Part shown: positions 1 through 13,300 of the stretch, piece after piece
Layout of the letters: every line of letters begins with the position of its first letter
How positions within the stretch are numbered: the first letter of the stretch is position 1
Origin: Phalacrocorax aristotelis
Lineage: Eukaryota; Chordata; Aves; Suliformes; Phalacrocoracidae
Direction: 5' to 3'
Assembly: GCF_949628215.1 (NCBI RefSeq)
Contig: NC_134279.1
Coordinates: forward strand, 63,471,766-63,535,765
DNA length: 64,000 bases
Notes under the pieces: model-generated
Databases searched by the model: none
What the model was told of the DNA's origin: nothing
What the model saw: only the letters and a program-made list of their open reading frames with translations
Program-made: the position numbers and the translations under genes

Positions 1-3000
1 TCATGGTGGTTAATAGGAAACACAGTGAAGGGGGCTCAACTAAAAGTTAGACATCTAAGTCAGAGACAGGCCACTCCTGATCCCTTTAGAATCAATAGAA
101 AGTAATGGGAACTTCCAAAAGGCTGCTCATATCATACTAAAATAAGCAATGAAGATCAGACAACTTTTCCTTTTAAACACTTGTTTCTCTCTGCTGACAA
201 TAAGGGGAGCCTTGCAAAACTATTTTAGCAATTTAACTGCTAGGTTTCTAAAATAAGTTGACATAGATCCTGCTCTATGTGTCTTGCCATTAAAAAAATG
301 GTTGAGAAGGGAGTAGAGAGGAGAAAAAAGAAACGGAATGATCATTTGTCTCTTATCCACTAGGGAATGAGCTGCAAAAAGCAGTCCTGATGCTTTTCCA
401 TGTGCCATATTTCATGTCCTTGGGACACAGGAATCTGAATAACTTTTAGGCCTTACTGAAATAATATACTTAGAAAACAACCATACCATGCAGTAAATAC
501 TTACTACATGAAAGAGTTGGAACACACATCCAGTAGCAATGGGTAAACCTTTCCTAATGATTGCTATTTGCTGTCACATTTATGCTTAAATTAGTTCAGA
601 AAGCATCATCCTTCAGAACCAATCTTGAAAGACTAAGGAGAGACTCAGGGAAGCATTTGGCTCCAAAGATGGATTCCCAGTGGGAATAGCTGTGCTAACA
701 CCAGTGGTGTTCCCCTTCACCTGGAACCAGGATTTGCGATCCTTCAAAACTGAAAGTTTTGATATCACTCCAGGACTGGTTCCTTCTACAGGATCTTGAT
801 ATTTCTGTAATCTGAAAAAAAGAAAGACAAGCTCAAGAAGCAGTTAGCTACAAGACCAAAAAATTAGGTTGCTAATGTCTCCTGAATTATAAAGGCTTGA
901 GGCAGATGTGGCACCTATCCAGAGTTACTGGAGAGAGATTGCAGCAAATCATGAATTATGGCAGTGGGTGTTGTTCCCTAAAGATGGGCGGTTGCCTTGT
1001 CCTGGGAGTTTTAAGTTGAAAAGAAGAGCACAATGCGTGCTGTACTTCAGTTCTAACATCTCCTCCTTTCAGATCTAACAGATGGCCTGTAAACTCACAA
1101 TGAAATAAGGGGGCTAGTGAAAATTTAAAATAAGTATTATGAAGGAAAATTATTTATTTAAAGTAAGTATTATGAAGGAAATAAAGAGCTAAAATGCCTA
1201 ACATTAATCCCCACTAAAATCTTAATAGGTCACTGAGTCTTGAAAGAATGCGTCTGTCCCATAATAACCCTGCCTTGAATTGTCCAGCCCCACCAAAAGC
1301 AGAGCGTACAGTGTCAACCTGTTTGCATTGGAACAATTCCCTGAGCAGTATCAGTAACCATGTCTCTGTTTAAATGTCTGGACTGAATTCAGGAAAGAGA
1401 TATTTACCCTGCACTGGCCATTTAATAATCTCACCATAGTGGTTTCAAAAAAGGGACAAAATTTCAGTCTAGAGAAAACCAAAAAGCAGCTTTTTGCACT
1501 GAGCTTACATTTGCACTGAGAACATACTCATTTCAGTTGGGTTGTGTCCAGTTTTCTGAGAGATCTACAGTAAATTCTATAAAAACAGAACAAAAAAAGC
1601 CCAGTTCAACTGCAAATATTCTTCATTAAGCTGTTTGGAACTTGTGAACAAAAAATATCTATCTGTGAAGGGCTACTTCTATGAATTTTACATTGCATAT
1701 GTCTTTGTTCTGGTGAAAAAAAGGCAATCTTTTCCTTTATAATAGTACAAAAGACTGAACTGAGATTTTTATAAAAATGTTCGGAATTGCCTAGCTATAA
1801 GAATACTAGCCTCAAGTCAAAAACACAGCTAGAATAACTGTAACAATTACAGTTCCTGCTTCTGAACTAGGAAAATACAAATACGTATTTATATAAAAGT
1901 CTTTAGCAATGGAAAAAAAAATCACATCGGACTAGGCAAAGGTAGACGTTACGTGTCAGAGGGAACTTTACTCTTTATAAAAAAGGAAAAAAACCAAAAC
2001 ACAGTTTACTTAAAAACATCAAGACTTTGATCTACCTCTGGGAGAAAATGTTACCATTTTTCAGACACCAGGAAAGGTCTGACAAACTAGAAAAAAGTAT
2101 AAAGCCTTGAATATCGCAAATTTCTATTGTACATATTGTACATATCATATAACATGATCTTTCTTTTATTCTTTGCCCAGATTTCACCACTCTCTGGAAG
2201 TTATGCTTTTATTTTGTTCTATCCTTATGTTCTAGAACACTGCATACAGTTCTAGTGTCCACAAGAGAAAGAAGTTTACTTGCACAAACTACCATCTTGA
2301 CCCCTCCCTCAACCAAAGCCTAGCAGCAGGGATGAGTTTTATGAGTGCCATAGAGTAAGGGGAATATACTCCATTACCTGCTTGACAGTTAGTGCGTACA
2401 GCACTGTGAGTGACTTCTTTCAAAGCTAAGGCGCTCAGTATGTTTTCACCCAGTTTTTTTTCCCAACTTTGGGTGAACACATAGGCTACTATCCAGCCCG
2501 AGAAACTTTGCACCCCTTATGGTGCCTGTAACTTCACTCCTTCTCTCTCATTCTCTCCTTCTAACTGAAAACCATTAGATATGCAGCCCACCCGTTCTCC
2601 ACACATTTTCTCCAGTGTTTGCATTCAGAACTGTGACACAGAATGTTCAGGAAACCATCCTGGGCACCAGTCCCTGCTGTTTTGGGAGGACTGCACTGAC
2701 AGGAAGGTCTTTGATGGATTTGACTTTCTAAGATCTCAAACTTCTATTTAGGTCTTTATTAACCCAGATTGTTGCAAAGCCCAAACATCTACTACTTCCA
2801 TATCTTAATTGTGTGTTTTCAGGTCTGAATAATGATTATCTGCCTAAATAAATAACACATGCTGTAAACCGACTCTCTACTATAATACCCTTTATCCGTA
2901 TCACCTCCTAATGCAGGAATGGACTATTATCGAATCGTTAAAGTTTCTCCAGGATTTCTTCATAACAGATTAGAAACAATATCCTGCTAGGGAAAGATGA

Positions 3001-5150
3001 GGGTCCTAATCAGAAAAGTCTATATTTTCTTTAAGCTGTAAACTGTAATTCACAAAGACATGAAAACCAGATTGCACAAAACTATGTAAGGATGATGAAT
3101 ACTGCAAAAAGAGAAGAGAGGAGAAGATAAAGCTCTGGAACAGAAACACGTAGTCGTAAAAAATTTGAATTTCAAAATTTATACGAACATATCAAAAAGA
3201 CATTTTCCCTTTCGTATGATTAACAAAACTTACTCAAGCTTTTAAATTAAAGATACTGAGTTCAGAAACACCTTTTTACCTTTTAATTGACATACACGTG
3301 TTAATTGCTGGATAAAGATGCAGTCTAAAGTCAGTAGAAGAAAGTGTACTTTGTTAAGTATACAAACAGCAACTGACCCCTTTCTGTGTTGCAGAGAACA
3401 TAGTATACAGAATTTGAGCACTTTTTCCCACAGGCACTTTCAAGAATAACTTTCCACATAATGGAAGTGTGTTTTGTGAGAGCGAGGCAGAGGTGGGAGA
3501 GAGGCCTCCCTGCCTGCGTGTTAATTGTGAGGGGTATTCGTACTGATAACACTACCTTCCCATGCCTGTCAGTTAACTGTAGTGTCTTCAGAAATTGGTT
3601 GTGGTTACAATATCTCAAATGAATCACAAGCTACAATTAAATGGCTAAAGATGTCTTTATGTCAGAAACTATGGAGCAACCTTCTTCACCACTAACGTGA
3701 ACGCTGAAAGCGACCTGAACTTCTTACATAAGCTGTAACCACGCCAGTTTTCCACAGTCAGAACTTGATGCTAACATTAACGAACCAAGACAGGGCTTCA
3801 AAGCAATGCTTATGTTTTTGTAACCCAGAAGCACTTAAAAAAAAAAAAAGGGAGATAAGGGAAAATGATGTGACACTAGACATACTATCAAAGACACTTA
3901 GATAATAAATAATTCTGAACAAATAGAAAATTAAATATTATTGCTTTTTACAACGTATAATTGTGCTGGTCTACTATTTACGATTGGACTCATTAAAAGC
4001 ATAACTATCTTAAATAGAGCTTTTCACAAAAAAATCACAGAATATTCCATTCATGGAGCACCACAAATAAAATGAACTATCAGATACCTACTAAAACATA
4101 TGATGTGGCTCTAACATAACATTTTGTCTTTGACTATCAAATTCTAATTTGTCTCTTAGCAATATGATACGGATTTTTTTTGTTGTTTAAAACAAAGCAC
4201 AGAAATTGGTCGCATGCTTTGCCTTGCGCAAATTGTGAGCTTTAACTCCTTTGTTAAATATTCCATTTATTTTGGTCATAATCCCAAAAGAAACAATTTG
4301 TTCAAACTGTTCAGCCAAACACAATGTCATTTGGCAAAGCACTGTGGTCTTCCATAAAGCCAGTTCTCTAGAGATAATTGTTTGCACATATCACTAGTCC
4401 AACGTCTAGAACAACCCAGATTTTGGAATATGAGCGAATACAGGGCCTGCTACATCCTCCTTCACAGACTCTGAAGTTCACCTTCAGCAACCAGTGATGT
4501 CTGACGATACACAGAATCAGGTGAACCTCCTGGGACTTAAATGCAGACTCAGAAAACATGGTTTGCCAAAAAGCAGTATTACTGCCCCATGATTACTTTA
4601 AGGCTGATCCCCTAGTCAGTATTTAGCACAGTTAGACTGCGTTACGATCGTTTATGTGTTGCAGTCTTGCAAATCCTGCTGAACCCAAGACAAACATCCT
4701 AGTCTAACCACATAGTCATTCTGTCCCTATTAACGTCTGTACTGTTTGTCATCCGCAGAGACACAAGTAGCCTGAGATCCTTCTTAAAAGTGCAATTGGT
4801 CTGTATGGCCATCATTTGGTAGGTATACTATTAATTGCCTAATTAAAAAAACATCAAGATGAGACATTTTAACACTGTTCTAAAGCAGAGAACAACTGTT
4901 CCACTGCTGGTATGAAATAATGTTCCCTGCATTAACAGCTTTGTTAAGGTATTGAAAAAGCTGAGCATGAAGTATGCAGGAAAAAAAATTCTTTCAGTGA
5001 TTTCAAGTAGCAGCACGGCTTATTCTGGATTCTAGAGATTTAGGATTATTCTGTGGCTATTTACTACAATAAGCAGTTCTGTAAGAACTGCTCACAGACA
5101 TGCAGTCCCTCATAACAAGTGTGGCCTTGTGCTAAAAGCCTGAAGCCTTC
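1..5150. other. Intergenic, no gene recognised
   Basis: AT-rich sequence downstream of TBC1D19. The open frames are all under 100 codons, lack recognisable motifs and carry no codon-level signal. From human synteny as I recall it, STIM2 should lie further in this direction; none of its exons was recognised here. The only structure seen is the partial 33-bp duplication at 1131. Confidence 0.7.
1131..1181. repeat. Partial 33-bp tandem duplication
   Basis: 18 identical bases (TAAGTATTATGAAGGAAA) occur at 1131-1148 and 1164-1181, with a period of 33. AT-rich intergenic sequence. Confidence 0.85.
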
Positions 5151-5289
5151 AGAAGGTTGGGGTTTGTTTTTTTTTTTTTGTCCCCTCTCATACTCGGTCC
5201 TAAAGCTGTGAAAAAAAAAAAAGCCACCAACCAACCCCACCACAGTTGTCCTCCAGCACTTCTTCTGAAACCCAGTATCATTAATATAG

Positions 5290-5745
5290 CTATCTGGAGC
5301 GGGAGTTACTCTCAGGGGTGGTTCCCGTGCCGGTGCTGCTCAGGACAGGAAGGCTGGCTAATGCCCCCTCTGCCGGCCATTACCCGGAGGACCTCGCCTT
5401 GGCCCTGGCCCTGCCTTGGCCCTGGTCCTAGTCCTCGTCCGGGCCCTGGCCCTGGCCCTGCCGCCTGCCCCTGCCCAGTAACTGCACACCAAGTGGGTTT
5501 CTGGGGGCCGGAGGAAGCCAGCTGTAGCTGGCCGTACAAAACACAAAGCTCTGTTGATCTCAAATATGCACTTCAGCTAATTGCCTTTCCTGTGTGGGCT
5601 TTGGGGATGAAAGCAGCCGGTGCAGCAGCATCTGCCAGCAGGCAGGCACGGACAGGAACAGCCTTTAGGAAAGGAGGGAAAAGGAAGAGCCCAGCAGCTC
5701 CCACCACCCCTGCTGCATCCTCCCTCCCTCCCTCCCGTTTCCTCA
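5290..5745. other. GC-rich intergenic block
   Basis: About 450 bases that are much richer in G+C than the flanks, with scattered CG dinucleotides, a CCCTGG minisatellite and a CCCT-repeat run near 5720-5738. It could be a small regulatory island or only a degenerate repeat. No conserved coding frame is evident. Confidence 0.6.
5397..5478. repeat. GC-rich CCCTGG minisatellite
   Basis: Degenerate tandem array of 6-bp CCCTGG/CCTGGC-like units, about 13 in a row, within a GC-rich block. The long open frames over it on both strands, with Gly-Pro/Pro-Trp repeats, are a by-product of the repeat. The minus strand has closely spaced GGG runs that could form a G-quadruplex. Confidence 0.85.
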
Positions 5746-6329
5746 CATAAATTACTGGACAGAATATATCATACCCATTTGTTAAAATACGTCAAAAGGC
5801 TCTTACCCTTCCTCACTGAAGGTACAGCCCTACAGGTTTGCAGTATACTTCAGCATTTTTTACATAATCTCTTATTTAGTGTTAATAAGCAGCTCACTAA
5901 ATTGCTTTCCCCTAATTGATTTTATACAGCAATTCTGTTTAATGAAATCCCTTCAGTCTTGTTGGAAGAATTTTATAAAACTCATTAGATGACAGTAAAA
6001 GAGGCATATGCTTGGGTTTTTGTTTTTTTTTTTTTCTGGTTTCTGGTAACAAGTAGAAATGTGTCTTAAACTGGTGTCTCTTTCCAGCCTTTTCCCTTTA
6101 CTGGGATATCTAACTGTTTTACAGTCTCCATACTCTCCCATTTCTCATAATAAAATTTGTTACTATGACAAAAAAATCCACTAAAAAGTAGAAACTGTTC
6201 TAGTTATTCAATTGTTCCATTACCCAGCCATCAAGGTTCAAGTTTCAATATATTTTTGGAAGCACTGAACGAAGCGAACTTAGGTTCATTTTTAGACAAT
6301 CCTATTTACTTTTGTGTTTTTTTAAACAG

Positions 6330-6379
6330 CCTATTTGACATTACAAGAAGCCTTTGACAGACGTAGCCAGAATCCTAAG
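6330..6379 (+). other. Possible orphan exon (50 nt)
   Basis: Flanked by a good acceptor (T-rich tract then AAACAG) and a consensus donor (AAG then GTAAGC). One of the three plus-strand frames is open across it, coding about 16 residues (YLTLQEAFDRRSQNPK); the other two contain stops. I do not recognise the peptide. It may be an exon of a non-coding or unannotated transcript, or chance. Confidence 0.2.
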
Positions 6380-7056
6380 GTAAGCAGCAAAAAATTGTCC
6401 TTTACCTATAAATATGGAAACAATTAGTTCTTGTACTGAAATGTCTGTTTATATTGATTTCAGATAGGGAGGAACAGACTGAGAAAAACAATTTGGCTAA
6501 ATTGAGCCATTGAAGGTTCAGCTGAGTCTGTTTAAATCAGTGTAATTATCAATTTAGATATGATGCTACTATCAAAATCTGTCCATTACTTAAAACAGCA
6601 AAAATGAAAAAGGAGTTTTAGGAATTGAGAAACCAAATGATAGACTACAGACATCAACAGGTTTGAACTGGTCTTTAAAGTTAAAGAATTAAAACTGAAA
6701 TAATTGATACTACCTATGTATACAAAAGAAGTATCTAGCTGTAAGATAGAAACCATTCATTTTAGTATTTTAAAAAATATTTGGAACGAGTGTTATTTAA
6801 GCAAGGCAGATTAAAAATACAAGTATCAGCCAGAATCTGAAATGCCATATTTTGTTGGAACTAAAATGAGAAACTGAGGGAAACATGAAAAGGATACATC
6901 TTCAGTAAAAGCTATTTTTAAAAATAGATTTTAAAGAAGATATAAAAATCTAACAATATAGCTGAAGTCTAAGGAGAGGATCTGGTTCATTTTTAATCTC
7001 ATCTTAATCTCATTTTTAAAGCAATTATACCCATTATTCCTCTATACATATGCCTC

Positions 7057-7072
7057 TGTGTGTGTGTGTGTG
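7057..7072. repeat. (TG)8 microsatellite
   Basis: Short TG dinucleotide run in the intergenic region downstream of TBC1D19. Confidence 0.9.
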
Positions 7073-7409
7073 CATCTTTCCATGTCTTGAAAAAGTCAAC
7101 TTAAACACCTGACAAAAGGCAGCAGAGGTCTTCAAGAGATTCACTGCCACAGCCGGACCATACGATACCCAGCTCAAGAGCTGCATGCAGTCCATGAAGC
7201 CTTTGGCCAACCCTGAAGTAAGAGGCACAGAATCACCCCAGGTTGACGGAGCAGCCAGCCTGGGTGGTCAGCACGAGTGGTCTAGCCAAAGATGTGTGTT
7301 GGACCACGCTAGCCACAGAGCATAAGGTCCCCTGCCCAGCCAACAGCAGAAAGAAGGGTGGAGGTCAGGAAGAGTTGGAAGAGTCAGGAAGAGTACTCCA
7401 GTGGGGAAG

Positions 7410-7979
7410 TGTGCTGGTTCTGGGATAGGGTTAATTTTCTCTGTAGTAGCTAGTATGGGGCTGTGTTTTGGATTTGTGCTGGAAACAGTGCTGATAACCC
7501 AGGGATGTGTTAGTTACTGCTGAGCAGGGCTTACACAGAGCCAAGGCCTTTTCTGCTTCTCACCCCACCCCACCAGCGAGTGGGCTGGGGGTGCACAAGG
7601 AGCTGGGAGGGGACACAGCTGGGACAGCTGACCCCAACTGACCCAAGGGATATTCCATACCATATGGCATCATGCTCAGCGCGAAAATCTGGGGGAAGAA
7701 GGAAAGGGGAGCATTTGGAGTGATGGTGTTTTATCTTCCCAAGTAACCGTTACGCGTGATGGAGCCCTGCTTTCCTGGCGATGGCTGAACACCTGCCTGC
7801 TCATGGGGAGCAGTGAATGAATTGCTTGTGTGTGCGGCTTCTGTTTTACCTATTAGTCTTTAAACCAACCCAGGAGTTTTCTCACTTTCACCCTTCTGAT
7901 TCTCTCCTCATCCCACTGTGGGGGAGTGAGCCAGTGGCTGTGTGGGGCTTGGTTGCCAACTGGGATTAATCCACGACAG
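7410..7979 (+). mobile_element. Solo LTR, avian ERVL-type (copy 1)
   Basis: About 570-bp element starting TG and ending CA that is plainly homologous to the copy at 47.24-47.83 kb. Shared blocks include the GGTTAATTTTCT-type start, the CCACCCCACCAGCGAGTGGG block, ACAGCTGACCCCAAC and AAGTAACCGTTAC. I recognise it as a common bird endogenous-retrovirus LTR, probably ERVL class. The 5 bases on each side (GGAAG and GGAGG) look like a 5-bp target-site duplication with one mismatch. No gag, pol or env sequence adjoins it, so it is a solo LTR left by recombination. Lies downstream of TBC1D19. Confidence 0.8.
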
Positions 7980-9950
7980 GAGGTAAGACGGCACACAAGG
8001 GAGATGCAAGGTTGTTAACGTCAATAACGCAATGCCAAGTCGGAGGAAAACAGACCATATTCTGTTAGTCACAGAACTGCTTGTTCAAACAAGAACCCAA
8101 CAGTCTTTATCTCTGCCTGCTGATAACATTTTCAAAACTACTGAAAATGAAAAAAAAAAAAAGAGAAAAAAATGTCACTCAAAAACCCCAACATGGAATG
8201 GGTTCAGATACTGTCCGGCTACTGCACAATGTACTTGCACAGTGCAATGGGAATTAGAGGGTCAGCAGGCCTCTAGGGAATCTGCCTTGCTATTTAGTAA
8301 ATACTTTTAATCCCCTAAAAAAGAAAAAAAACCACAAAAACCCAAACCAAAAAAACCCCAAACAAACACTAAATAGCCATGGTAACCTTGTAATGACCTT
8401 ACTGGGCCACAATTCTTATGACTGCTTTGTAACGTTAGTTTCTAAATTACTACCCAATCTTATGGATTTTGAAAACTGCAGAATGATGCACTTTTAAAGG
8501 TAGATGTGCATTATGTGTATCTCGAAGTATAAACAGGAATTCAGGAGAGGAGAGACTGCTCGTATCTCTTAGGAATTACTCTGTAATCTTTATCAAAAAG
8601 CTTTATCTTTTTATGCCTCCATTCCACATATATAAAACAGGGTAATACTTGCTGTGAAGATAAAAGCTGTCGCATGTGTCCTCTTTTTTAAAACTACATG
8701 TCATAGAAAAGCCTCTAGTTAAACAATTAAAACCATTTCTGGCAAATATTAAGGAAAAGATCAATTTTCTTTGTTATCCAGAACCAAATTTCCCCAAACA
8801 TTCTCATATACATCATATCTGTTAAGCAGTTTGGTTCTTTATATACGATGCGATCGCACTGAGTCTACTACTTTACCTTTTTTAAAATTAGCCATATAAA
8901 TTTACAGCGGTCGGTCTATAGAAGTTAAGTAAGTTTCTTACTACATTACCCTGACAGTGACAGCAAGAATCACAGACATAAAGCTCATAACCCTGAGACT
9001 ACAGCTTAAATGACTTTTCAGACAACTTTTGAGCAAACTATGCAGAATTCATGTTTCACTGTCATACATTCAGTCTGTATGACAAATGATGACAACTACA
9101 TATATGTAAGTTAGGTGAAGACAGAAGTCCTACAGCAAATGCAGTGGCTGTACTACCCATTACATTCTTTTGACTTTGATCCTTTTTCAGGTGTTAAGAT
9201 GGAATCAATAATCTCGTTTGATTAACTAACTTTGGTATTAAACAAATCAGTGGAAAAAGCTGAAAGATCTCTCAAAAAGGTATGACCAGTAACAGATGAT
9301 GGGCCAGCCTGACAGCATAGTGACAATCTGTCACACATCGATATGAGTTTGGATTCTGAACTGAAGCCTGAGCTGTTGAATCACAGAGGCTGGAAAACTG
9401 GCAAAGGCATAGCCCTCACTGCTCTCCCAAAGAGGGTGTGGGGCACGGCGAAAGGACTCTTGGCATCGTTCTCAGGGGAATAGTTTGGCTCATGTAAGGA
9501 CCGGCTCCAACAAGTTCTGGAGGAAGCTATGCTCAGGCCTTCTCTGCAGGGGAACATATTTTATGACACGGGGCCTTTGATGGGACTCTGCGTGGGAGTT
9601 CAGAAGACGCCTGAGATAGCTGTATACCTAACTGAAGATTAATGGGGAATGCGTGACTACATCTCTGTATATGAAAAGAATAAACGGAAGTAGCTAACAT
9701 GAGAAAGAACATGGAGAAAATTTCTGTGAAGAGAATAAATAAGATAGAGGTAGCAGAACTGGTGTATGATCCCATCTTTTTCTTGGAAAATGAGAAAAAA
9801 TATCTTGCAAGCATCTTTATTTACCCAATTAATGGTATTTGAGCTGATACCTTCTAAGCTGTGAGTGTGAAAAAGTAATTTCTTATTAAAAGAGACCTTT
9901 TACAACTCTGACATTAACATCACAACACCCAGATCACGAATTACATTTAC
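7980..9950. other. Intergenic between LTR copy 1 and TBC1D19
   Basis: No gene recognised. It holds an A-tract at about 8150-8171 and the A/C-rich stretch at 8307-8371. A less AT-rich patch at about 9290-9650 matches nothing I know. Confidence 0.6.
8307..8371. repeat. A/C-rich low-complexity stretch
   Basis: Runs of A with CC and CCCC interspersed, about 65 bases. No coding content. Confidence 0.8.
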
Positions 9951-9956
9951 TTTATT
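9951..9956 (-). terminator. Poly(A) signal AATAAA, distal alternative
   Basis: Second perfect AATAAA on the gene strand, 47 bases beyond the first. Either could direct cleavage. Confidence 0.45.
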
Positions 9957-9997
9957 TAATTTAATATCACATGCACTTGAGACACAGATTCATATTG

Positions 9998-10003
9998 TTT
10001 ATT
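9998..10003 (-). terminator. Poly(A) signal AATAAA, proximal
   Basis: TTTATT on the plus strand, i.e. AATAAA on the gene strand, beginning about 240 nt after the TBC1D19 stop. It is the first perfect hexamer reached after the stop. Confidence 0.6.
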
Positions 10004-10245
10004 TGCACAAATAGTAATTCTTAATGTACAAGTAATAACCACTGCTGTTAATGTGGAATTCAGTAGCATGCACTGCACACACCCGTGCACAAAATTATTG
10101 TTTTCAGTTAGAAAATTTTAAGGTCGTGATTTCTAAATTAATATTATACATACAGCTTAATTTTGGTTTTATGCAGACATTGCATAGTTGATGATTAGCT
10201 TCTCAAGAAAGGCTGGAATTGTGGTACCAGTATTGTTGAAGCAGA

Positions 10246-10320
10246 TCAAGTGACAGTAGCAAACAAGAAGATTTGAAGAAGAGGCATAACTTTCAGGGTC
10301 GAAAGGTCAGCAAGTACAGC
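10246..10320 (-). CDS. TBC1D19: TBC1D19 exon 21 (last coding), residues 503-526 and stop
   Basis: 75 nt including the TGA at 10246-10248; acceptor CCTAG. Encodes [18 protein letters not shown] and LFATVT, which matches the human C terminus as I recall it. Confidence 0.96.
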   Translation of the reverse strand, partial: AVLADLSTLKVMPLLQIFLFATVT

Positions 10321-13300
10321 CTAGGATAGAAAACAAAAAGGCTTGTTAAACCTGACATTTGAATGAAATTTCTTTAAAGCAAGTCAAGAAGTCAGAAAAA
10401 GATTCAAATACTACAATACTAACAATAATTAGATTCAGACCTGGCTAGAAACAAATTATGGTGTTTAATGTTAGTGCCTTATTGTATTAGTTTTCATTCT
10501 AACACTTCAAAGAAAAAGCATATGTTTACATATATAATAAACCAAGTAACTTTATTTTAGCCTTTAGCCTTACTTCAAATATACATGGCATCATGGGTGA
10601 ATAAGGGATCTAACATTTCAACTTGCTTCTAAAAATAATTGGGAATTAAGAATCCTTATCCTGTGGCTTGGCTAGTACTTGTGAAGTAAGTCCAATGTAA
10701 TGACTCAAATAGTCAATGTCTTCTCATGAAGTATGTTCAAAAGGAAAAAGTCATCACAAGCTCTCAAAGTATGAAAAGAAATACATCATCAGATTTTTTT
10801 GAAGAAATATGTTTTAACAAATTACTTGAGATAAATAATAATATTCTTCATCTTAATGACTTAATTTTCTTTATTTCCCACCTGTAAAATGACAGTACTC
10901 ACAGTGAAATCTCGGATTCAATACTGACAAAAGTAATCTTGTAAAATTTTTGTAACATGAAAAAGCACAGAAGCAACTACATTAAAATGCACTGAGAACA
11001 AAGGTACAAACCTCCACGATATTTCAAAAATAATATATCCCACAAACAGATTATATATTAAAATAGAAAAAAAAATCTCATTGTACAAAATAATTTCAGA
11101 ACATTGCATTTTTTAGCAAGTATACGCTTCTATTTCTTTTTACTCCAGAAAAGCAGTATTATGTACTGCATGTTCACAGTTTCCTCAGTTTTTTATCTAA
11201 GGTAATAATTTAGGCAGAAAGATGTGCACTATGCACCACGTGCCATGTGAAGCTTAAGTTACTCTTATTGGCAAAACATCAGAAACTATTTCAATCTCTT
11301 CTAACTGAAACGTATCCTTACTTCAGCTGCAGCCAGTGATGTCACCTCCATCAGGTTGACCGCTCGGAAAGCAAACACAGCAGCTGCCAGGACTGAAAGA
11401 AAATGCCCAGTATTTAAGTTGCTGGCCTGTTAATTAGTGTGAGAGTTAATCCTGATGTAAAATACCAATTCTCACTCCCTTAGAGTAGTTACTTTGATTC
11501 TGAATAATAACATACGATGGATGCCTGTGTTTGAGTTTCTTCAGCCATTCTTTAAAATGGGTAGGAGAAACACAACATTCTGTCACAAAAGTCTGAGTGA
11601 AAATGCTTGGATTTAAGGTGACTAGCGTTTAATTAAAAGGGATAAGGTGATTCACAATTAGTTCATTTCTAAGCCTACAGTTTTAATTTATTCAAATAGC
11701 AATATTTGTTATGAATATTATATAACATTAAAAAGTTAATTTATTTTGCACTATCTTATATAATTGTATCTCTCTAGATAGCTGTCTTTCATGTAGAAAT
11801 AGAACCAGAACCTTCTCTCTTCTATTCACCTACTTCATATTTAAGATGTGACCCAACTGAAGACATGTCTTCCTTAGAACCCCCATTTAAAACCTCACAT
11901 GAAACTTACAACAGAATTTCCTTTATAAAATATAAGTACAAAACTTTCAACATCTCTTAAAAGATGGGGCTTTGAAGGAAGAAATCCATCTCAATCTACG
12001 GAACTCTCAGTTGCCTGTAAGTACTGAGGTACTTGCCACAAATGAGTAACATGAATCTTGTCTTTTATGAAAGGTGATAAACTCATTGTTACCACTGAAG
12101 CTGAGAAAACATCCTATGTTCTGTTCCCAGAGCACTTAGCATTTCTGGAGTGCTGATATAAAAAAAATTACCTCACATATTTTTGTTAGAGATGCAGTAT
12201 TTATGCAATTCTAGTTTTCTAAAAGTTACACTCTTCAACAAGTGATCTGCTTTTAACATTCAAAGAGCAACTACTTTCTTCTTACCACAAAACACATTTA
12301 AACTAACATGTATTTGCCTTACATCCACCTGGACTTCACATGTTTTGTAAAAATAATTCTATTACCAGCAAGAATTTCTAGAGAGTTGTATCCCAGGATT
12401 CTGTCCCACAGAAGCAAGAGCTGATCTGTAGCCAAATAACCAGAAAATGCCCGTACCATCCATTTAAATGAAATTCGTAGCCTGAAAACAAGTGAAAACC
12501 AATATTTATTATATTTGTCTCCCATAACAATCAGACAGATCCTCTATAAATTGAAAATATCTTATTTTTCTTCCACATTTCTCTTCCAGGAAGAATAGCC
12601 ATTTTTTCTTGCTGCATTAATAATATTTTTCCTTTGCAACAGCCATCAGAAAATCCTTTAGCGCTTCATTTACCGAAGTATTAGTATCAGTAAAATAGTC
12701 TGATCAAACAGTCACATTAGAGGGATCCTCAGCTATTATCACCCCCAATGTTTCATCTTTTCCGCTGGTACGCTATTACGATGGATACCAATTATAACAT
12801 TAAGATTTTCAGGTTCTGTTGCACTTGGTGCCATGACTACACTATAGAATGGCAACCTCTTGCTCTCCCCTCTGGTAGCTTCTGCTGTAACTAACATATC
12901 TCTGTGTATTCTGCCCCCTAGGAAATACATCACTTAGTTCCATCAGATCTGACATGAATAACTGAAACTTAGCTGAATAATGCAGCATTTCTCACAGAGC
13001 AACTGTTCTCTCTTCTTCACAGAGCATACTGAAGAAATGCACAAAGCACATACACGCAGGTTAGACGAAGGACTCCAACTGACTTTCAAGGAAAAATAGC
13101 ACATCGATTGCACTTTTGAATAATTTCCCATAGGTTTTAAATTAAAATACTACGGAACAGCATTTTCAAACCAATGAATTTGCACCATTTGTAGCAAGTC
13201 AGAAAGAAGTACTTACGGCTGAGCCCCAATTTCTCGAAGGTGATAAAAGAGCTGGGGCAGATGTGTTTGTAGAAGAGTCTCGAACAGCAAACACAACGAC

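Larger units (their letters stand above)
9951..10245 (-). other. TBC1D19: TBC1D19 3' UTR
   Basis: AT-rich sequence after the stop codon, up to the two AATAAA signals read on the minus strand. Its exact end cannot be set without transcript data; cleavage is expected 10-30 nt past whichever signal is used. Confidence 0.6.

Noticed and set aside
5157..5750. 197-codon plus-strand open frame
   Set aside because: It begins in a T-tract, passes an A-tract and depends on the CCCTGG repeat for its length. No recognisable domain.
7224..7265. CR1-like 3' end on the minus strand (ACAGAATCACCCCAGGTTG)
   Set aside because: The resemblance stops after about 20 bases and the expected neighbouring CR1 sequence is absent. 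Too little to call.
1..9900. Exons of STIM2, the expected downstream neighbour
   Set aside because: No STIM2-like peptide with splice sites was found on the minus strand; the gene probably lies beyond the window.
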